64,000 bases of DNA, taken from Dermacentor variabilis (taxonomy: Eukaryota > Arthropoda > Arachnida > Ixodida > Ixodidae). The notes under the pieces are model-generated. The model was not told the origin of the DNA, searched no databases, and saw only the letters and a program-made list of their open reading frames with translations. The position numbers and the translations under genes are program-made. Position 1 is the stretch's first letter. Each line of letters begins with the position of its first letter. Positions 1-11,234 of the stretch are shown here, piece by piece. The stretch is taken from positions 72,109,139 through 72,173,138 of the forward strand of contig NC_134577.1 of NCBI RefSeq assembly GCF_050947875.1, written 5' to 3'.

Positions 1-351
1 TTGTAATGAGCACTCGGAAGCTTTGACGCAGTACATTTTTTTCAGCCGAGCCACCAAGGGCGTCGACATAAGAAACCTAAGGCCATATGGTAATAGAACT
101 GGGTCGCGACGCATTTCTCAGTCACTTAAAATGGCAACAACAGCAGCTGGTGTGTTAAATGATGAGCCTTGATTGACGGTCACTTATTCCAAAGACAATG
201 CTGAAACCACTGCGAAATAAACAGAAACATGCCCGGGCTGCTGCCCGTAAAAGGTTTGCGGAGGGGACTCGTATTGTTTATAAGTTCTGGGGTAAGAAAT
301 GCATGGGCCTTTTTGCTTAGTGAAAATCCCATCGTGTGCGTGCGTGTGCAG
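1..351. other. No gene recognised, left edge
   Basis: Mixed-composition DNA before the TATG array. I see no coding exon, RNA gene or transposon domain. Short reading frames overlapping the array are low-complexity artefacts. Confidence 0.5.
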
Positions 352-484
352 GTATGTATGTATGTATGTATGTATGTATGTATGTATGTATGTATGTATG
401 TATGTATGTATGTATGTATGTATGTATGTATGTATGTATGTATGTATGTATGTATGTATGTATGTATGTATGTATGTATGTATG

Positions 485-515
<31 letters not shown>

Positions 516-537
516 GTATGTATGTATGTATGTATGT
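352..537. repeat. TATG tetranucleotide microsatellite
   Basis: About 46 copies of a 4-bp unit (GTAT/TATG), nearly pure, with one visible interruption (TGTAAGTA) around 512-519. It is preceded by a short GTGTGCGTGCGTGTGC tract, a common seed for this kind of array. Because 4 is not a multiple of 3, all frames stay open and give artificial Tyr/Ile/His/Thr or Val/Cys/Met/Tyr repeats on the two strands. Confidence 0.98.
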
Positions 538-2430
538 TTTCTTACATTCTTGATGTTGTGTGATACATCTATATGACACCCGTATAAGAAGAAGTAGCTG
601 GCCCTATTTGTTGCCGTCAACATCTTATTTATTCATGCTAATGAACAAAAAGTACATAGAAACGGGAGGTGTTCCTACGTCAGAACTACGCACCGGTGTT
701 TAGAAAGCATAACATTTCCGTTCGGTTCAGGTGTTGCTGATATAACTTCATAACCATGCCCGCGTTTTCGGAGATTTTGTGTTCTCTGTGCTGTAAGGGA
801 AACATGCGGTGACAATAAATGACCACTTATAAACTATACTAAGCTTATTATGGTTTTTACGCACTATCTGCTTCGCAACTTTGAGCTACTAGAGTGTGGC
901 TGGCTCACACAGGATCTTGCATCTAGCCGGTCATAAAAACTACAGCCTGCATGGATGGACGGAATCGCATGCCGCGCTTTCATGGCTACCACGAATCTAC
1001 TCTGCCGTTCAAAAAGAAAAAAAAAAGATGAATCGTGCCACAATCGTTGCGACGGCGAGAGAGCATTGTCCGCGCGAATTCTTGAATGTCGCGATATGCG
1101 CGATTCGCCTCCAAAATGCGCCACTTCGAATGATACAAATGACAACATAAAGCCGGAAGTACGCGTATAAATCTCCGAAACCGGCGTTGCGAAATTCAAC
1201 GCTGCCGCATACGGAAGTTCATTGCCCGAGCACGCGCTAGATGGCGCTCGGGCTTGGATGCGCCGCGTGTCATGCACCCAGAATGCCCTACTAATTCGAT
1301 GCGTTCCACTGACTGACCACGCGCGACAGTTCTTGCGAGTAATTTACACAGATAAGACTCCCCGAAAGTGAACTAATCCATTGCTGGGCAGGCACTACAG
1401 GCGGGTTTCCAGAGACGGTACGCTAGAGGCGCCCCATTCTGAGCCCCGGAGGAGCTTTTCTTCTGCAACGCCGTTCTGCACTCTCGATGCCCAGTACACC
1501 GTTCAGGAGGGCCCGAAATGGGCAACCGGGCGTGCAGCGATAGCTTTGCCGCATTTTCCGCTCTACGGCTCCGCTTCGTAGCACGCCCTGCGCCCATCCT
1601 TCCTGAACAAGAGCGTTTTGTTCTAGGTGCTTTCGGTCCTATACTTCTCCCGAGTTATTGGCGCAACATGTTTCTCACCGGTTTCCTCGCTTTTCTTTGA
1701 GTGTTGCTTTTTAGGCCGAGTGCTTCACAAGGTGTTCTTCCTCTCCATTCTCGCCCTACCACGATGTATAGGCTGCGTTTTATTTAGGTTTGAAAATTTT
1801 GAAGAGAGATGTCCTATGCACGTATAGCGCAATTTGGCCTGTTTAAGTGCGTTACTTGAAGCGATGGGCCTTACTTGCGGCGAAAATCGGAATAATCGCC
1901 TGAGTAATTGACAACATGAAACTATTAGGTTCATAACTATTCACCTGAATGCGCATGCCCCAATTGCGAAACTAAAGCTGAGAATTAATGAAAATATTTC
2001 TGCTAAGAAATCCTAAAACTAGCTCCAACTCAGAGATACCTGTCACGAAAATATGCTAAACTGTACATTGGCTTTAGTGTTCTGATTATCTGGAACTGCT
2101 TTTTTCACACTTTCGGTAAAGTTTGAAGAGGCAGAAATACCTTTTTGTTTCAAAGCAGAGAGGTTTTATCGGCATATGTTCGTCTACATGTTACTCTGAA
2201 CGGGAGGGGCTAGAGGTCATAGAAAGGGTCTGGAAGGTCTGGAGGGCAGAAAGGAAGTGAACATATTGTAAGGGGAAATTATTGAAGCTCGTCCGAGGAG
2301 TGGCAAGTAGACCAGTCTTGGCATCAGCAGCTCGAGCTCTGGTGTCGCGCCGAAGTGATGGCACTGGGCACAGCGCTACATGCATATTCCCCACTACAAT
2401 TATCCCCGCGGCGAAGATAAGCCATCCTGT
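538..2430. other. No gene recognised
   Basis: Nothing here resembles a conserved protein. Frames are short and interrupted. A small inverted repeat (GCCCGAGC paired with GCTCGGGC) lies near 1225-1256 in a GC-rich patch that looks like dispersed tick repeat DNA, but I cannot name a family. Confidence 0.45.
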
Positions 2431-2439
2431 GGATTTAAG

Positions 2440-3743
2440 GGGATGAGGAGGAGGGCGGTTTATGGCTTCAGGCGGCTGACGTGCACTGTGTCGCGGCCGT
2501 GGCGACGATTGTCCGAAGGTGGCATCACCGGTTCGACCACACAGTTTACAGGCGTTGTACACTCGACGATCCAGTACAGACTCCAATATTTAGGAGCAAT
2601 CTTTGCGCTAAGGCCTCAAGACTGAAGGAGATTCCGAAGCCAGACGTGAAAATCCACGGCGAAGGACTGTGTGGGATGATTGTTATCGCGGCGATCTTTC
2701 TAGACGCCTTCGGTATCCGACGTGAATGAGCGAGCCGGTTGACTGCACTCTTGAGCATGGTGAGTAACTTCGGAAAGATGAGTGAATTCGGAGGCGTCCG
2801 AGTGATACGGTAGTACGCTGTCGATGGTAGAGGGTAGTTCACATCAATAAAGGCGAAAAAATGGTTAGAAGCCTGCGGTAGCCTGAGTGGTGCTGTTATA
2901 CACGCGGGTCAAAAGGGAGGACGTCCTCCCAATTGGAATGATTAGACGCAACGTACATTGTAAGCATGACACCAAGAGTGCGGTTGAATAGTCCGTCAGA
3001 TCGCTAGTATGTAGTTCATAGGGCGGTCAGTCGTGTGGCACATGGCGAATAGCTCATTAGTAACTTCAAACAAGTAGGCTCGGCATCGGTCGCTGAGCAG
3101 TAGTCGTGATGCGCCGTGCCGTAAGATGAAATACCCTAAGAAGAACGCGACGACAGCGCGAGCAGCAGGCGAAGCAAGTGGAGCAGCTTCGGCGTATTTT
3201 ATTTGATGGTGTACTGCGACAATTATCCAACGACTTCCGTTAGCAGTGCATGGAAGAGTCCCATGAACGTCGACGTCAACCCGGTCAGAAAAATGTGCAG
3301 GACACGGTAAAGGTTGCAGAGGGCCTGTTGTATGAGGAGATGTGTTGCGTCGCCGACAGGTTGCACATGACCGAATCTATTGGCAGGCATAAGAATGCGT
3401 GCCGCACCCGTAGCTCGTAGGTTTTCAGGACGCCAGCATGATCATGTTTTGGGTCAGCGTAAAAATACGTGCAAATGAAAGAACTTAAATTGCGAGGGAT
3501 GACTAGGAGCCGTTTGCGACCGTCTGGTTGATAATTTGGGCTGTACAATATGGCGTCCCGCAGCACGACATGAGTGGCTTTACGAAAAAGGGCTCGAGGG
3601 CGTGTAGTCCTTGAAGAGCTGGTGAGAATGTCAATGAGAGACGCTATCCACGGATCTTTTCTCTGTTCAGACGGCACGTCAGTAACAGTAAGCGTTGCAA
3701 GTGGGCACTCCAAGGATGAGGGTGGCGCTTCGTCGGATCGCAC
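2440..3743 (-). pseudogene. Gypsy integrase remnant
   Basis: Minus-strand 3743-3285 runs from the RNase H tail into the zinc-binding region. HDHAGVLKTYEL then LCLPIDSVMCNLSATQ corresponds to the HHCC finger, with its residues partly lost. The integrase core follows in broken frames at about 3270-3010 (RWIIVAVHH, then LRHGASRLLLSDR). The C-terminal part at about 2900-2464 ends VVEPVMPPSDNRRHGRDTVH. Several frameshifts occur. Integrase would have joined cDNA to host DNA; this copy cannot. Confidence 0.75.
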
Positions 3744-3789
3744 GGGGGATCGGGAGAGAGTATCTGCGTCAGAATGTTGGCGCCCGGAG

Positions 3790-4385
3790 CGCTAGATGAC
3801 GCGAATGTCAAATTCACGCAGTCCAAAAGCCGCACGTCCAAGACGCCCCGATGGGTCTTTCAGTGACGCAAGCCAGCACAGCGCGTGGTGGTCTGTCACA
3901 ACGTCGAAGGGATGACCATTCAAGTAAGGGCGAAATTTGCTTGAAACCCCAGCTGTAGCCAAACACTCTTTTTCTGTGGCAGACTAGTTGGTTTTCGCCT
4001 TTGTAATGATACGACTCACATAGGCAACCACATATTCCGGGAAGCCAGGCTTGTGTTGCGCAAGCACGGCTCCAAGACCTGCACCACTGGCGTCCGTATG
4101 AACTTCGGTAGGAGCACTGGGGTCGTAGTGACGTACACCGGGGCGTGAGGTAAGCAGACGACGCGAAATGGTCAAGGCTTGGTCAGATGCCGGAGTCCCA
4201 TCACGAAAATCAGTGGGCCCAGCCACGTGCTTCGTCAGGGGTGCGATGATGCAGGCGAAATTGCGCAGAAAGCGATGAAAACAAGAGTACAGACTGGCAA
4301 AATTTCGGAGCTCTTTCACTGTAGTCAGCCGCGGAAGTTGTGCGACAGTAAGAAGCTTGTCACCTTGTCGAAACGACGTGGCCAC
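3790..4385 (-). pseudogene. Gypsy RNase H remnant
   Basis: The frame at 3984-4385 contains the RT connection (RNFASLYSCFHRFLRNFA) and the RNase H entry motif TDASGAGLGAVLAQ, followed by YVVAYVSR. Past its stop, the minus-strand reading at about 3930-3795 continues with [19 protein letters not shown], the family's third acidic motif. The domain would degrade the RNA strand of the RNA:DNA hybrid. It is broken by a stop near 3984. Confidence 0.8.
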
Positions 4386-4421
4386 GTATGGTCAGCTGGC
4401 GGGCTCCGAAGCGGCACTTCT

Positions 4422-5060
4422 TCAAGTTAAGTTGACGGCCGGTGGTGGCAAGGCAAGTAAGAACTTCGCATAGACGAGAGAGGTGAAATCAGGAGACAGA
4501 ACTGCCACGTCGTCTAAATAACACAAACACGTCTTGCATTTCAGGCCTCGCAAAATATTGTCCATCGATCTCTCGAAAGTCGCGGGCGCATTGCATAGGC
4601 CGAATGGCATTACCATAAATTCATACAGAACATCAGGAATAATGAAAGCTGTCTGCCAGTAGTCGGACTCATCCATCGGCACTTGCCAATAGCCTGATCG
4701 AAGTCCAAAAAGAAAAGAATTCGGCCCCATGTAGGCAAACCGCAGCGTCATTTATGCGCGGAACAGGGTAGACATCTTCTCGTGTAATCTTGTTGAGGTG
4801 AAGATAGTCCACGCAGAAACGAAATGTGCCATCTTTTTTTCTTCACTAGTCCTACGAGAGACGACCAGGGAGTGTAGGATGGGCTGATAATACCACGTTC
4901 AAGCATGTCCTCAACTCGCTCGGTGATGACACGACGCTCGGTGGTTGACACGCGGTACGGACGCTAGCGTAATAGTGCGCGATGCCCCGTATCAATATGG
5001 GGAGAAACGGTACTTGTACGACCCTAATGACGCCTGCTTTAAGTCAAAAGAGGCGAGCAT
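4422..5060 (-). pseudogene. Gypsy reverse transcriptase remnant
   Basis: The order is as in Ty3/Gypsy RT. An upstream piece resembling HIDTG and RPYRVSTTERRVI (about 5030-4900) precedes RT block 1 (MLERGIISPS, 4748-4951). The next frame (4422-4751) carries LRSGYWQVPMDESD, PFGLCNAPATFERSMD and CYLDDV, so the catalytic YLDD box is preserved. Two frameshifts and a stop in the upstream piece prevent a continuous protein. The enzyme would have copied element RNA into cDNA inside a virus-like particle. Confidence 0.85.
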
Positions 5061-5075
5061 TGACGGCGCCTTTGA

Positions 5076-6660
5076 TTCGCTACAAGGAGCAGAATACGTT
5101 CAAGCTTTGATCTGTGTTCTGGCTATTGGGAAATTCCCATGCCATCAACCATACCGTCCCCGCGCTTTTACTGTGTGTGAAACAGTATCGTTGCGAGTGG
5201 ATGTGTCCTCACGACACCATAAAATGATACAGGTGACCCTAGAGCAGCCGTTCTAGCACTTTCCCCAGGACAGACTTGATGCAGATTGGACGATATGCAC
5301 TCTGCGAATGCATGAATGTCACAAATGCACGAATGCATGAATAGCTTCTGCATGAATGTCAATCTACCTTTCGTCTATGTCCTGTGGAAGTACCCTAGTC
5401 CCAATAGCGCGTTGAATGCCAATCGTGCCAAGCCTGGATGCACGCTGAAAATGCCCGGGACCACGTCCGTCGTCAGATCGTCTGGTCGAGACGCCGAGCG
5501 CCGCGACATCCTCCCCAGCACCACCTCTATCTCTCCCTGCGAAAACGGCCTCTCTTTTTCTATTGTGCCGTATGGCCGTACGACCTCTACGCGTATCTCA
5601 GTGTGCTCCGGCGCGTCTGTGGAGGCTTCACTCGGCAGTACTCAGTGATCGCCGCTGACTCCGCTCCTGTGGAATACGACAAAAAAAATGTGGAGGACGC
5701 CTTTAAGTGTGCAACGCGATACCGTTCAAAAACCCCTTTCTGTTTGTCATACTTCCCGGCAACTGCAGCTTATGTAACCGTAACGTTTTCTGGGAAACGC
5801 TGGCTGCGAACACTATGCACCAAGGCGAGCTTCCTGGTAGAAACGCGACGTCTTGCGTATGTCGATCTTCTGTTCTTGTTTCAAACCTTTAATATTTCAA
5901 TCTGGGATGAGCTAACATAAACTACACTCGATGTCGGTGTTTTTTTTCCCCATTACATTTGTTTGTGGGCTACCGTTCTCAAAATTACGAGGAATAACAT
6001 CCTAAAGAATGAAAGACAAGGTATGAGCAAATTTAGTTGTAGAGAAGAGGTTGTGCTTGCGTGGTTCGGAATGTACAAACTATCTTGTTTATTTGTATCT
6101 TCCACATTCTACTTGCTCGTTCTTGTGCTATATTTGCTTTTTTCGTACATTGAATTATCATGTAAACCGCACGCGCTTAGGAGCAAGAGCCCCTGTCATG
6201 CCATATGGCCTTTAGCTCTTGTTTCCTCTTTTTGTAACTACAAAGAAATAAAGTTCAAACTTTACAAAAATTGCCTCTGGTTTAGCTCTGGTTAACTCCA
6301 GTCGAATTCCGAAAGCAAGAACTGCATGGCTACACTTGTGGTGTTAACTTGTGGTTAAGCGTTTCCATTAGCTCTATTGTATAGACACGACGAGACAAAA
6401 TGTTCAGGTAATGACTAGGCAGCGTATACGCAGCATCTCATTCCGACGATCTCGAGAACTCAAAGCGGTCTCTTCCGCAGTAGAAGAGTCACTCCGCGAC
6501 GTGGCACGACTTCTAGCCGCATCTTCGTTACGACGCTTCTCGAGTCGTGCGGTGCGTTCTTCTGGCGTCTCTTGAGCGCGTTGTCTCTTCCTCGCTTCGT
6601 TCTGTCATCATTACGTCTCTTTCGCGCTCTCAATAACGACTAAATGCACTGAGGCGATGC
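5076..6660. other. No gene recognised
   Basis: A 160-codon open frame at 5438-5920 (+) lacks recognisable motifs and has random-looking composition, so I do not call it a gene. From about 6410 to 6620 the DNA is rich in GTCTC and CGCTCTC words. The original Gypsy element should extend into this side (its gag end), but nothing recognisable remains. Confidence 0.45.
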
Positions 6661-6672
6661 GCATATATATTA

Positions 6673-7245
6673 CCCCCCCCCCCCCACAACGTGGCGACAC
6701 CTCCTCTCCCTCTACCCCAGTGGAGCACATCTGGTGGAGTGAGCGGCGACGGCAGCGGCGTCGAAGGCGGTGCCATCTTTTGGAGCGCGGCTGCAGCGTT
6801 GCTAGGCAATGGCGGCGCAAGGTCGTTCGTCGGCCACGGCATATGGCATACGGCATACGGTGCGACGAGCCGAAATGGCTGGCTGGCTGGCGAAAAAATT
6901 ATTTTTGGCCGAACGACGTACAACGCCGACGCCAACGCCGCATTTTCTGCGACACGGACAGTAGATGGTCGGCTCCACATGCCAATGCCAACCGGCGTGT
7001 GCGTGCAGGCGCATCCAGACGATACGGTTGTCTGCAACGCCTGCGACGCGTCGCATAGACGCATTGCAGCGAGTGGAACGGCAAATGGCAGCCAACAGCG
7101 TCAAGCTGATCAAGAGAAAACCTTCTTCGCCCTCTTTTCCTTCGGAAAAGAAAGGATGGGAAAGAGCAATCTTACAATCCGGATCGCGGAACAGGAGGAG
7201 AGGCTTAAATTCCAGACCCTGATTAAGCTCCTGGGGGGGGGGGGG
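6673..7245. other. GC-rich block bounded by C13 and G13 runs
   Basis: A 13-base C run (6673-6685) and a 13-base G run (7233-7245) border a GC- and CpG-rich segment of about 550 bp. The sequence next to the two runs is not clearly an inverted repeat. A 186-codon frame crosses the block on the plus strand and a 144-codon frame on the minus, but neither has a recognisable domain. CpG richness makes long chance frames likely. It could be a dispersed repeat or a CpG-island-like segment. Confidence 0.4.
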
Positions 7246-7829
7246 TGGTAAACAGGCGGCTGTAGTTTTTCGAAGATGCCGAACGTCTCTAAAAGAAGGC
7301 CGAGACGCCTGCTACAAAGTCACTATCGTACGTGAGGATGCACACCTCTGGTAACCCAGTGATGAGACGCCATCTGTAAAGACAAGTAGTTCTGCTGGCG
7401 GTGTCTTACGAGTCATCGATGTGGTGGCTGGCGTCTCTAAACTGTCTGCTTAAGACGCGCATAAACGCGGTTCCAGAGGACCACGTTACTTGCCATCACT
7501 TGTGCCTAACACACAACGAGGACAGCTATGTTGCAAATGCTGGGTAACCAGCCGCCCATTAGATCACAGCTGGACAGGTTAAACGCCGAGGTTGAACTGT
7601 TCCAGTTAAAGTGAGCAGTGACATAGCGCGCGCACATATTCACGCCTGACGAGCTGCTTACCCATACGACCCGTGAACAAGTCACTGGTCACAGGCGTGT
7701 GGCGTTCCATTTCAGAGACTTGACGTAAAGAGGCGAACATGAAGGCGGCAGAGCCGGGAACGCGCGTTTTCACGGAGGGTTCATGGCCATTCGACCATGC
7801 TTTACGCCGTCTGCATTCTTCCTAGAGCG
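7246..7829. other. No gene recognised
   Basis: Intergenic DNA with several scattered copies of AGACGC / GCGTCT-type words (for example near 7300, 7365, 7430 and 7455). They are not tandem. No coding or RNA feature found. Confidence 0.4.
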
Positions 7830-8303
7830 ATAATAAGCTGGTCCAGCAGCGTCTAAGGAAAACATATCCCCTGGGCGCCACGGGGTCGTAGCTGCGCGCC
7901 TCTTGGCTCTCGCCACAGGCTACTTCCGCTAGCACGGCGGCACCCAGGGCCGCGGCCACCGACGTGGCCTCCGAGATTTAGGTTTGTTTACGCTCCGATG
8001 CTGGGCTGCGGCCGCGGTGAACGCGATGCAGCAGTGAGCACTGACGCCCATTTCGTTATAGGAGCATGCATCACTTGCATTGTGGTGTATCCGAGGCAGC
8101 TGAAGCAACTTGAAATGCTTCAGGAAACGCCTGTGCAACGTCGTTGCGCAAGTGTTGTGTGCGGGCCTTTGACAACGCCACGCCTCGCTGCCGAAAGCCG
8201 CGTCGCTCCGTTTTCAACGACGCTGAAAAAGTATTCACGCGGAACGTGGACTCGTGCCACATCGAAAAGAAACATGACTGTGGCGGCATGATCATGGAGC
8301 CAT
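7830..8303 (+). repeat. Inverted repeat 1, left arm, outer part
   Basis: Pairs with about 11940-11478 on the opposite strand. Its inner end stops abruptly at GCCAT (8299-8303), where a LINE fragment has inserted; the match resumes at 9216. Read inward on the plus strand it resembles the frame seen in the right arm, but with frameshifts. Confidence 0.75.
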
Positions 8304-9215
8304 CGAAAATTGCCGATTCCTTACACGAGCTCCTTTAACAGGTCCGGTGACATCTGTGCTGCCGGCAACGGCGCACATCACTGCAGCCAGATATAGGCAG
8401 CTTTCTTTGACCGAAAACAAGAAAAAAGGCCTGTCATTGGTAAAATATACAGATTTCGTGCATCTAACTTATTCTTGGAACCGACAATGGTGTCCTAACC
8501 GGTAATTTGTAGTATCATTTACAAGTGTGGGTTGCCTTATCGCCACACAAATTTTACTTGCACAGATGTGATCTGGCGGTATCTCCTTTATGCTTGCTTC
8601 CGCAATGAGTCAGAACCCACCGATCATTTATTTATTATCGTGTCGGTGGTTTCTTACTCATCGAAAACGATGTCTAGAAATCGCGCTTCGAAATCTAGGA
8701 CTGTCTTTAAGCAGTACTCTTATACTCTCCCATGGAGCAACGGCATTAGGATACAACCACAGGAACATTCGCGTAGCCCTTCTTAAGTTCCTATGTGACA
8801 GAAAAAGCCTGCCTTATTACTATTTCATAGTTTCCATATTAGATTTACTTGTACTTCACTTTAAAAAATTCGAAATGTTAAAACACAAATTCGCAGTATA
8901 AACATTACTAATATTATTATTCGAAATTTCACTTGCTAATGTTTAAGTATATCCTTTGCCTTATGTATTCGAGTAATATGTTCTTGTTACTAATGCTATC
9001 AAGCCAAGGCTGGCTATCGTATTAAACACTACTTTATCCCATTTATTCATAGTTTATTTCTCATTTTAGATTATTCATTTATTTTCGTTTTTTGTGTTAC
9101 TGATTTATTTATTAACTAATTTATTGCATTTCTCAATCATATTACCGCCCGAATCGTGGCCTATCCCCCGTTGTGAGTTTGTTCAATTAATTGAGTCTTC
9201 ATTATCATCATCATC
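8304..9215 (+). mobile_element. 5'-truncated LINE fragment inserted in the left arm
   Basis: This 0.9 kb block is absent from the otherwise matching right arm and is flanked by the 5-bp duplication GCCAT (8299-8303 and 9216-9220). On the plus strand, broken frames at about 8560-8810 resemble the C-terminal tail of a non-LTR ORF2: a zinc-finger-like stretch, then CLEIALRNLGL and VALLKFL. The comparable tail ALLKFL also occurs in the LINE remnant at 27.8-28.9 kb. An AT-rich 3' UTR follows, ending in a short ATC tail (about 9202-9215) right before the duplication, as expected for target-primed insertion. The domain match is weak; the insertion itself is clear. Confidence 0.6.
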
Positions 9216-9471
9216 GCCATGTGTTGAGGCCACAGGCAATAACGACGACACGGTAACTTTTTGTTGCAGTTCAGAGTGCATATTTCGGAGAACGCTAGTA
9301 CGATCACGTAAGACTCAACGCCGCAGGCGTTACGCGGATCGCGTGCTTGTCCAAAATATTTCGACGCCAAACAGAGTGACCGAGTGCACGCCACGTGGAA
9401 TGAGAAGCGTTCACATATTTGCAGATGTGCGTCCATAAGCCATCAAAGTATGCTTCAAACCATGGGTGCTA
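9216..9471 (+). repeat. Inverted repeat 1, left arm, inner part
   Basis: Continues the left arm after the LINE insertion and pairs with about 11477-11235. The best conserved stretch surrounds GGATCGCGTGCTTGTCCAAA (about 9336-9355). Confidence 0.75.
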
Positions 9472-10477
9472 TAACGTAAAGCTATTCCAAACTTTTCTAT
9501 TCCAATTCTGCAATCATCCCTCCGCCATTAGCCAATAACTTTTTGTAACCACCCCCACTTCGCCTGTCTGTCACGCGACATCACGACAACCTCGGTAACT
9601 CCACATCTGATATGATGTGAACACACTGATTATGCATGGCTGCAAAGAACAAAAGATAAATAGTTATTTCTTATTCGACGCCTTTTCGCCATTAGACCTC
9701 GGCTATTGGTCAAAAGTTTTCGGGCTGCACCCACTTCACCTGCCTGTCAAGCGAAGTCACAAAAATGCGAAAACTCACCGCGTCACAGTGACGTGTACGC
9801 GTTAAAGATGCATTAATATGCCGAACAAAATTGAATTTTTCTCTGAATAGCCGCAGGCTGTCCCGTTCCAAAAGGAATGAAAGATGGCTGCCGCCGATCG
9901 CTCAGGCACTGACTACTGGCACCTGCCGGAGAGCATGGGTTTACTTGCGCACAATAATGCTTTTTGGTTGGTTGTGTAGACTTTTTGAGCACTTTCGGCA
10001 CGTTTACGATCTCGCTCAGTCAACTTTTCTTCGCTGATGATCCTTTTCAGCGGTATTCTTAACATTCCGTTGCATGCCGCCGCGATTTTCGACGAGCCAC
10101 CCCAAGCTGAGTAAGAGAAAGCGGACCAACCGTAGACGCCGCACCACGCTCTTCATCCGCTTATCAATTTTCAGTGCACTGGCTCGGCCCCATCGAATCC
10201 CTCTCCGCTGGAGCCGTGCTCCTCGCTTCTTATCAGCCAATTAGATAAGAGAAACCGCTCAGAGTAGGCAATGTTATTCGTTTTTAAAGCAAACAAAAGT
10301 GATCTCCTAAAAACCAGGAAAGCAACCAGGAAAGCATGACTGGTCTCTTTAAACAACCCTGCGGGTCACCGCCCGATGCTTGCGTCGGCGGTTACGCAAA
10401 CTGGACGTCCGGAGATTGGAATAAAAACATATTAGAATAGTTTTACGTTATACGGCTCTATTCTTCAAACGATAAGC
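9472..10477. other. Spacer of inverted repeat 1, no gene
   Basis: Unrelated to the arms. Reading frames are short, and I see no transposase motif (no DDE, HAT or THAP-like pattern). It contains ordinary AT-rich DNA. Confidence 0.45.
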
Positions 10478-10546
10478 ACTGTTGCTCAGGAGGACAACGA
10501 TCTGCAACGTATAACGTTGCAGATCATTGTCCTCCTGAGCAACAGT
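10478..10546. repeat. 33-bp-arm hairpin
   Basis: Arms at 10478-10510 and 10514-10546 are reverse complements with one mismatch (C/T) around a 3-base loop (ATA). Neither flank continues the pairing. It could form a cruciform, or a stem-loop RNA if transcribed. No similar sequence occurs elsewhere in the window. Confidence 0.95.
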
Positions 10547-10730
10547 AGACTTGCATGTTGTTATTGTGCCAGCAAACCTAGTTCACGATTTAGAGTATAA
10601 AAAGACGTACATAAAGGAACAAATATCATGATGCCGACTGTGCTTTCAAAAGCTTCTCCACAATACTTACATGCACTACGGTGACATTGCATAGGCAGCG
10701 AAAAGGAAAATAATGCCGGAAGACGAAGGG

Positions 10731-10975
10731 CTCAGGTGCGCACCTGTAATAATAATGAATACTACAACCATGGTCCAGTGGTGTTTCGAGTTTTTATGAC
10801 AAATTGCCTCTTCGCTTCACTGCAACACACTGCTGGCTTCAGCGCGGAGGCCTCAGGTGACACCTGAAATAATGATGAAGGCTAGAAGCGTGGCCGAGTT
10901 AGGTTTACAGATATTATAATAACGTCTTTACAGTTTATTGTAACACTCGCTTCACTGCAGTACACTGAATTCTGC
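10731..10975. repeat. Degenerate tandem duplication
   Basis: Two adjacent copies of about 120 bp resemble each other. Each begins near CTCAGGTG...CACCTG, continues with an AATAATGATGAA-like stretch and GTGGYCNAGT, and ends near CTTCACTGCARYACACTG. The first copy starts with the perfect 14-bp palindrome CAGGTGCGCACCTG. Identity is moderate and indels are present. Confidence 0.5.
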
Positions 10976-11234
10976 GCCGCATTACACAAATGCCGTGCAT
11001 TGAAGCCATCAGAAATTACCATTTTCTTTTTTCATAACTGAAGAATCGTAGCAAGCTCCATGTTTTAGTAGAGCTTTCCCCTTGGTCTAAGCTTTATTCC
11101 AACAAGAGACCAGGCAATTACGTGTTGGCCACGTGCTTTTTCTTCACGAATAGCGGGTATAAGAAAATCATATCCCACGAAGAATGGGGCGTCAGAGCTA
11201 AGCCGCACGCGCGGCAGCAGGAAAGTGCTTATGG

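Larger units (their letters stand above)
2440..5075 (-). mobile_element. Decayed Ty3/Gypsy retrotransposon, pol region
   Basis: Read on the minus strand, the pol domains follow in Ty3/Gypsy order: reverse transcriptase (about 5040-4440), RNase H (about 4385-3790), integrase zinc finger (about 3450-3330), integrase core (about 3270-3010) and the C-terminal module ending VHVSRLKP (about 2565-2464). Frameshifts and stops separate the parts, so no polyprotein can be made. I could not find LTRs, gag or protease, so the outer limits are those of recognisable pol only. It is not an immediate copy of the element at 55-60.6 kb, although both belong to the same broad Gypsy type. Confidence 0.85.

Noticed and set aside
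180..623. Long frames with Tyr-Ile-His-Thr or Val-Cys-Met-Tyr repeats
   Set aside because: Produced by the TATG microsatellite. A 4-bp repeat keeps every frame open, so they are not evidence of a protein.
5438..5920. 160-codon plus-strand frame
   Set aside because: No domain, no consistent codon bias, other frames overlap it. The region lies beside a decayed Gypsy element.
6691..7251. 186-codon plus-strand frame
   Set aside because: Overlaps a 144-codon frame on the other strand in GC/CpG-rich DNA, where stops are rare. It ends in a poly-Gly G-run artefact.
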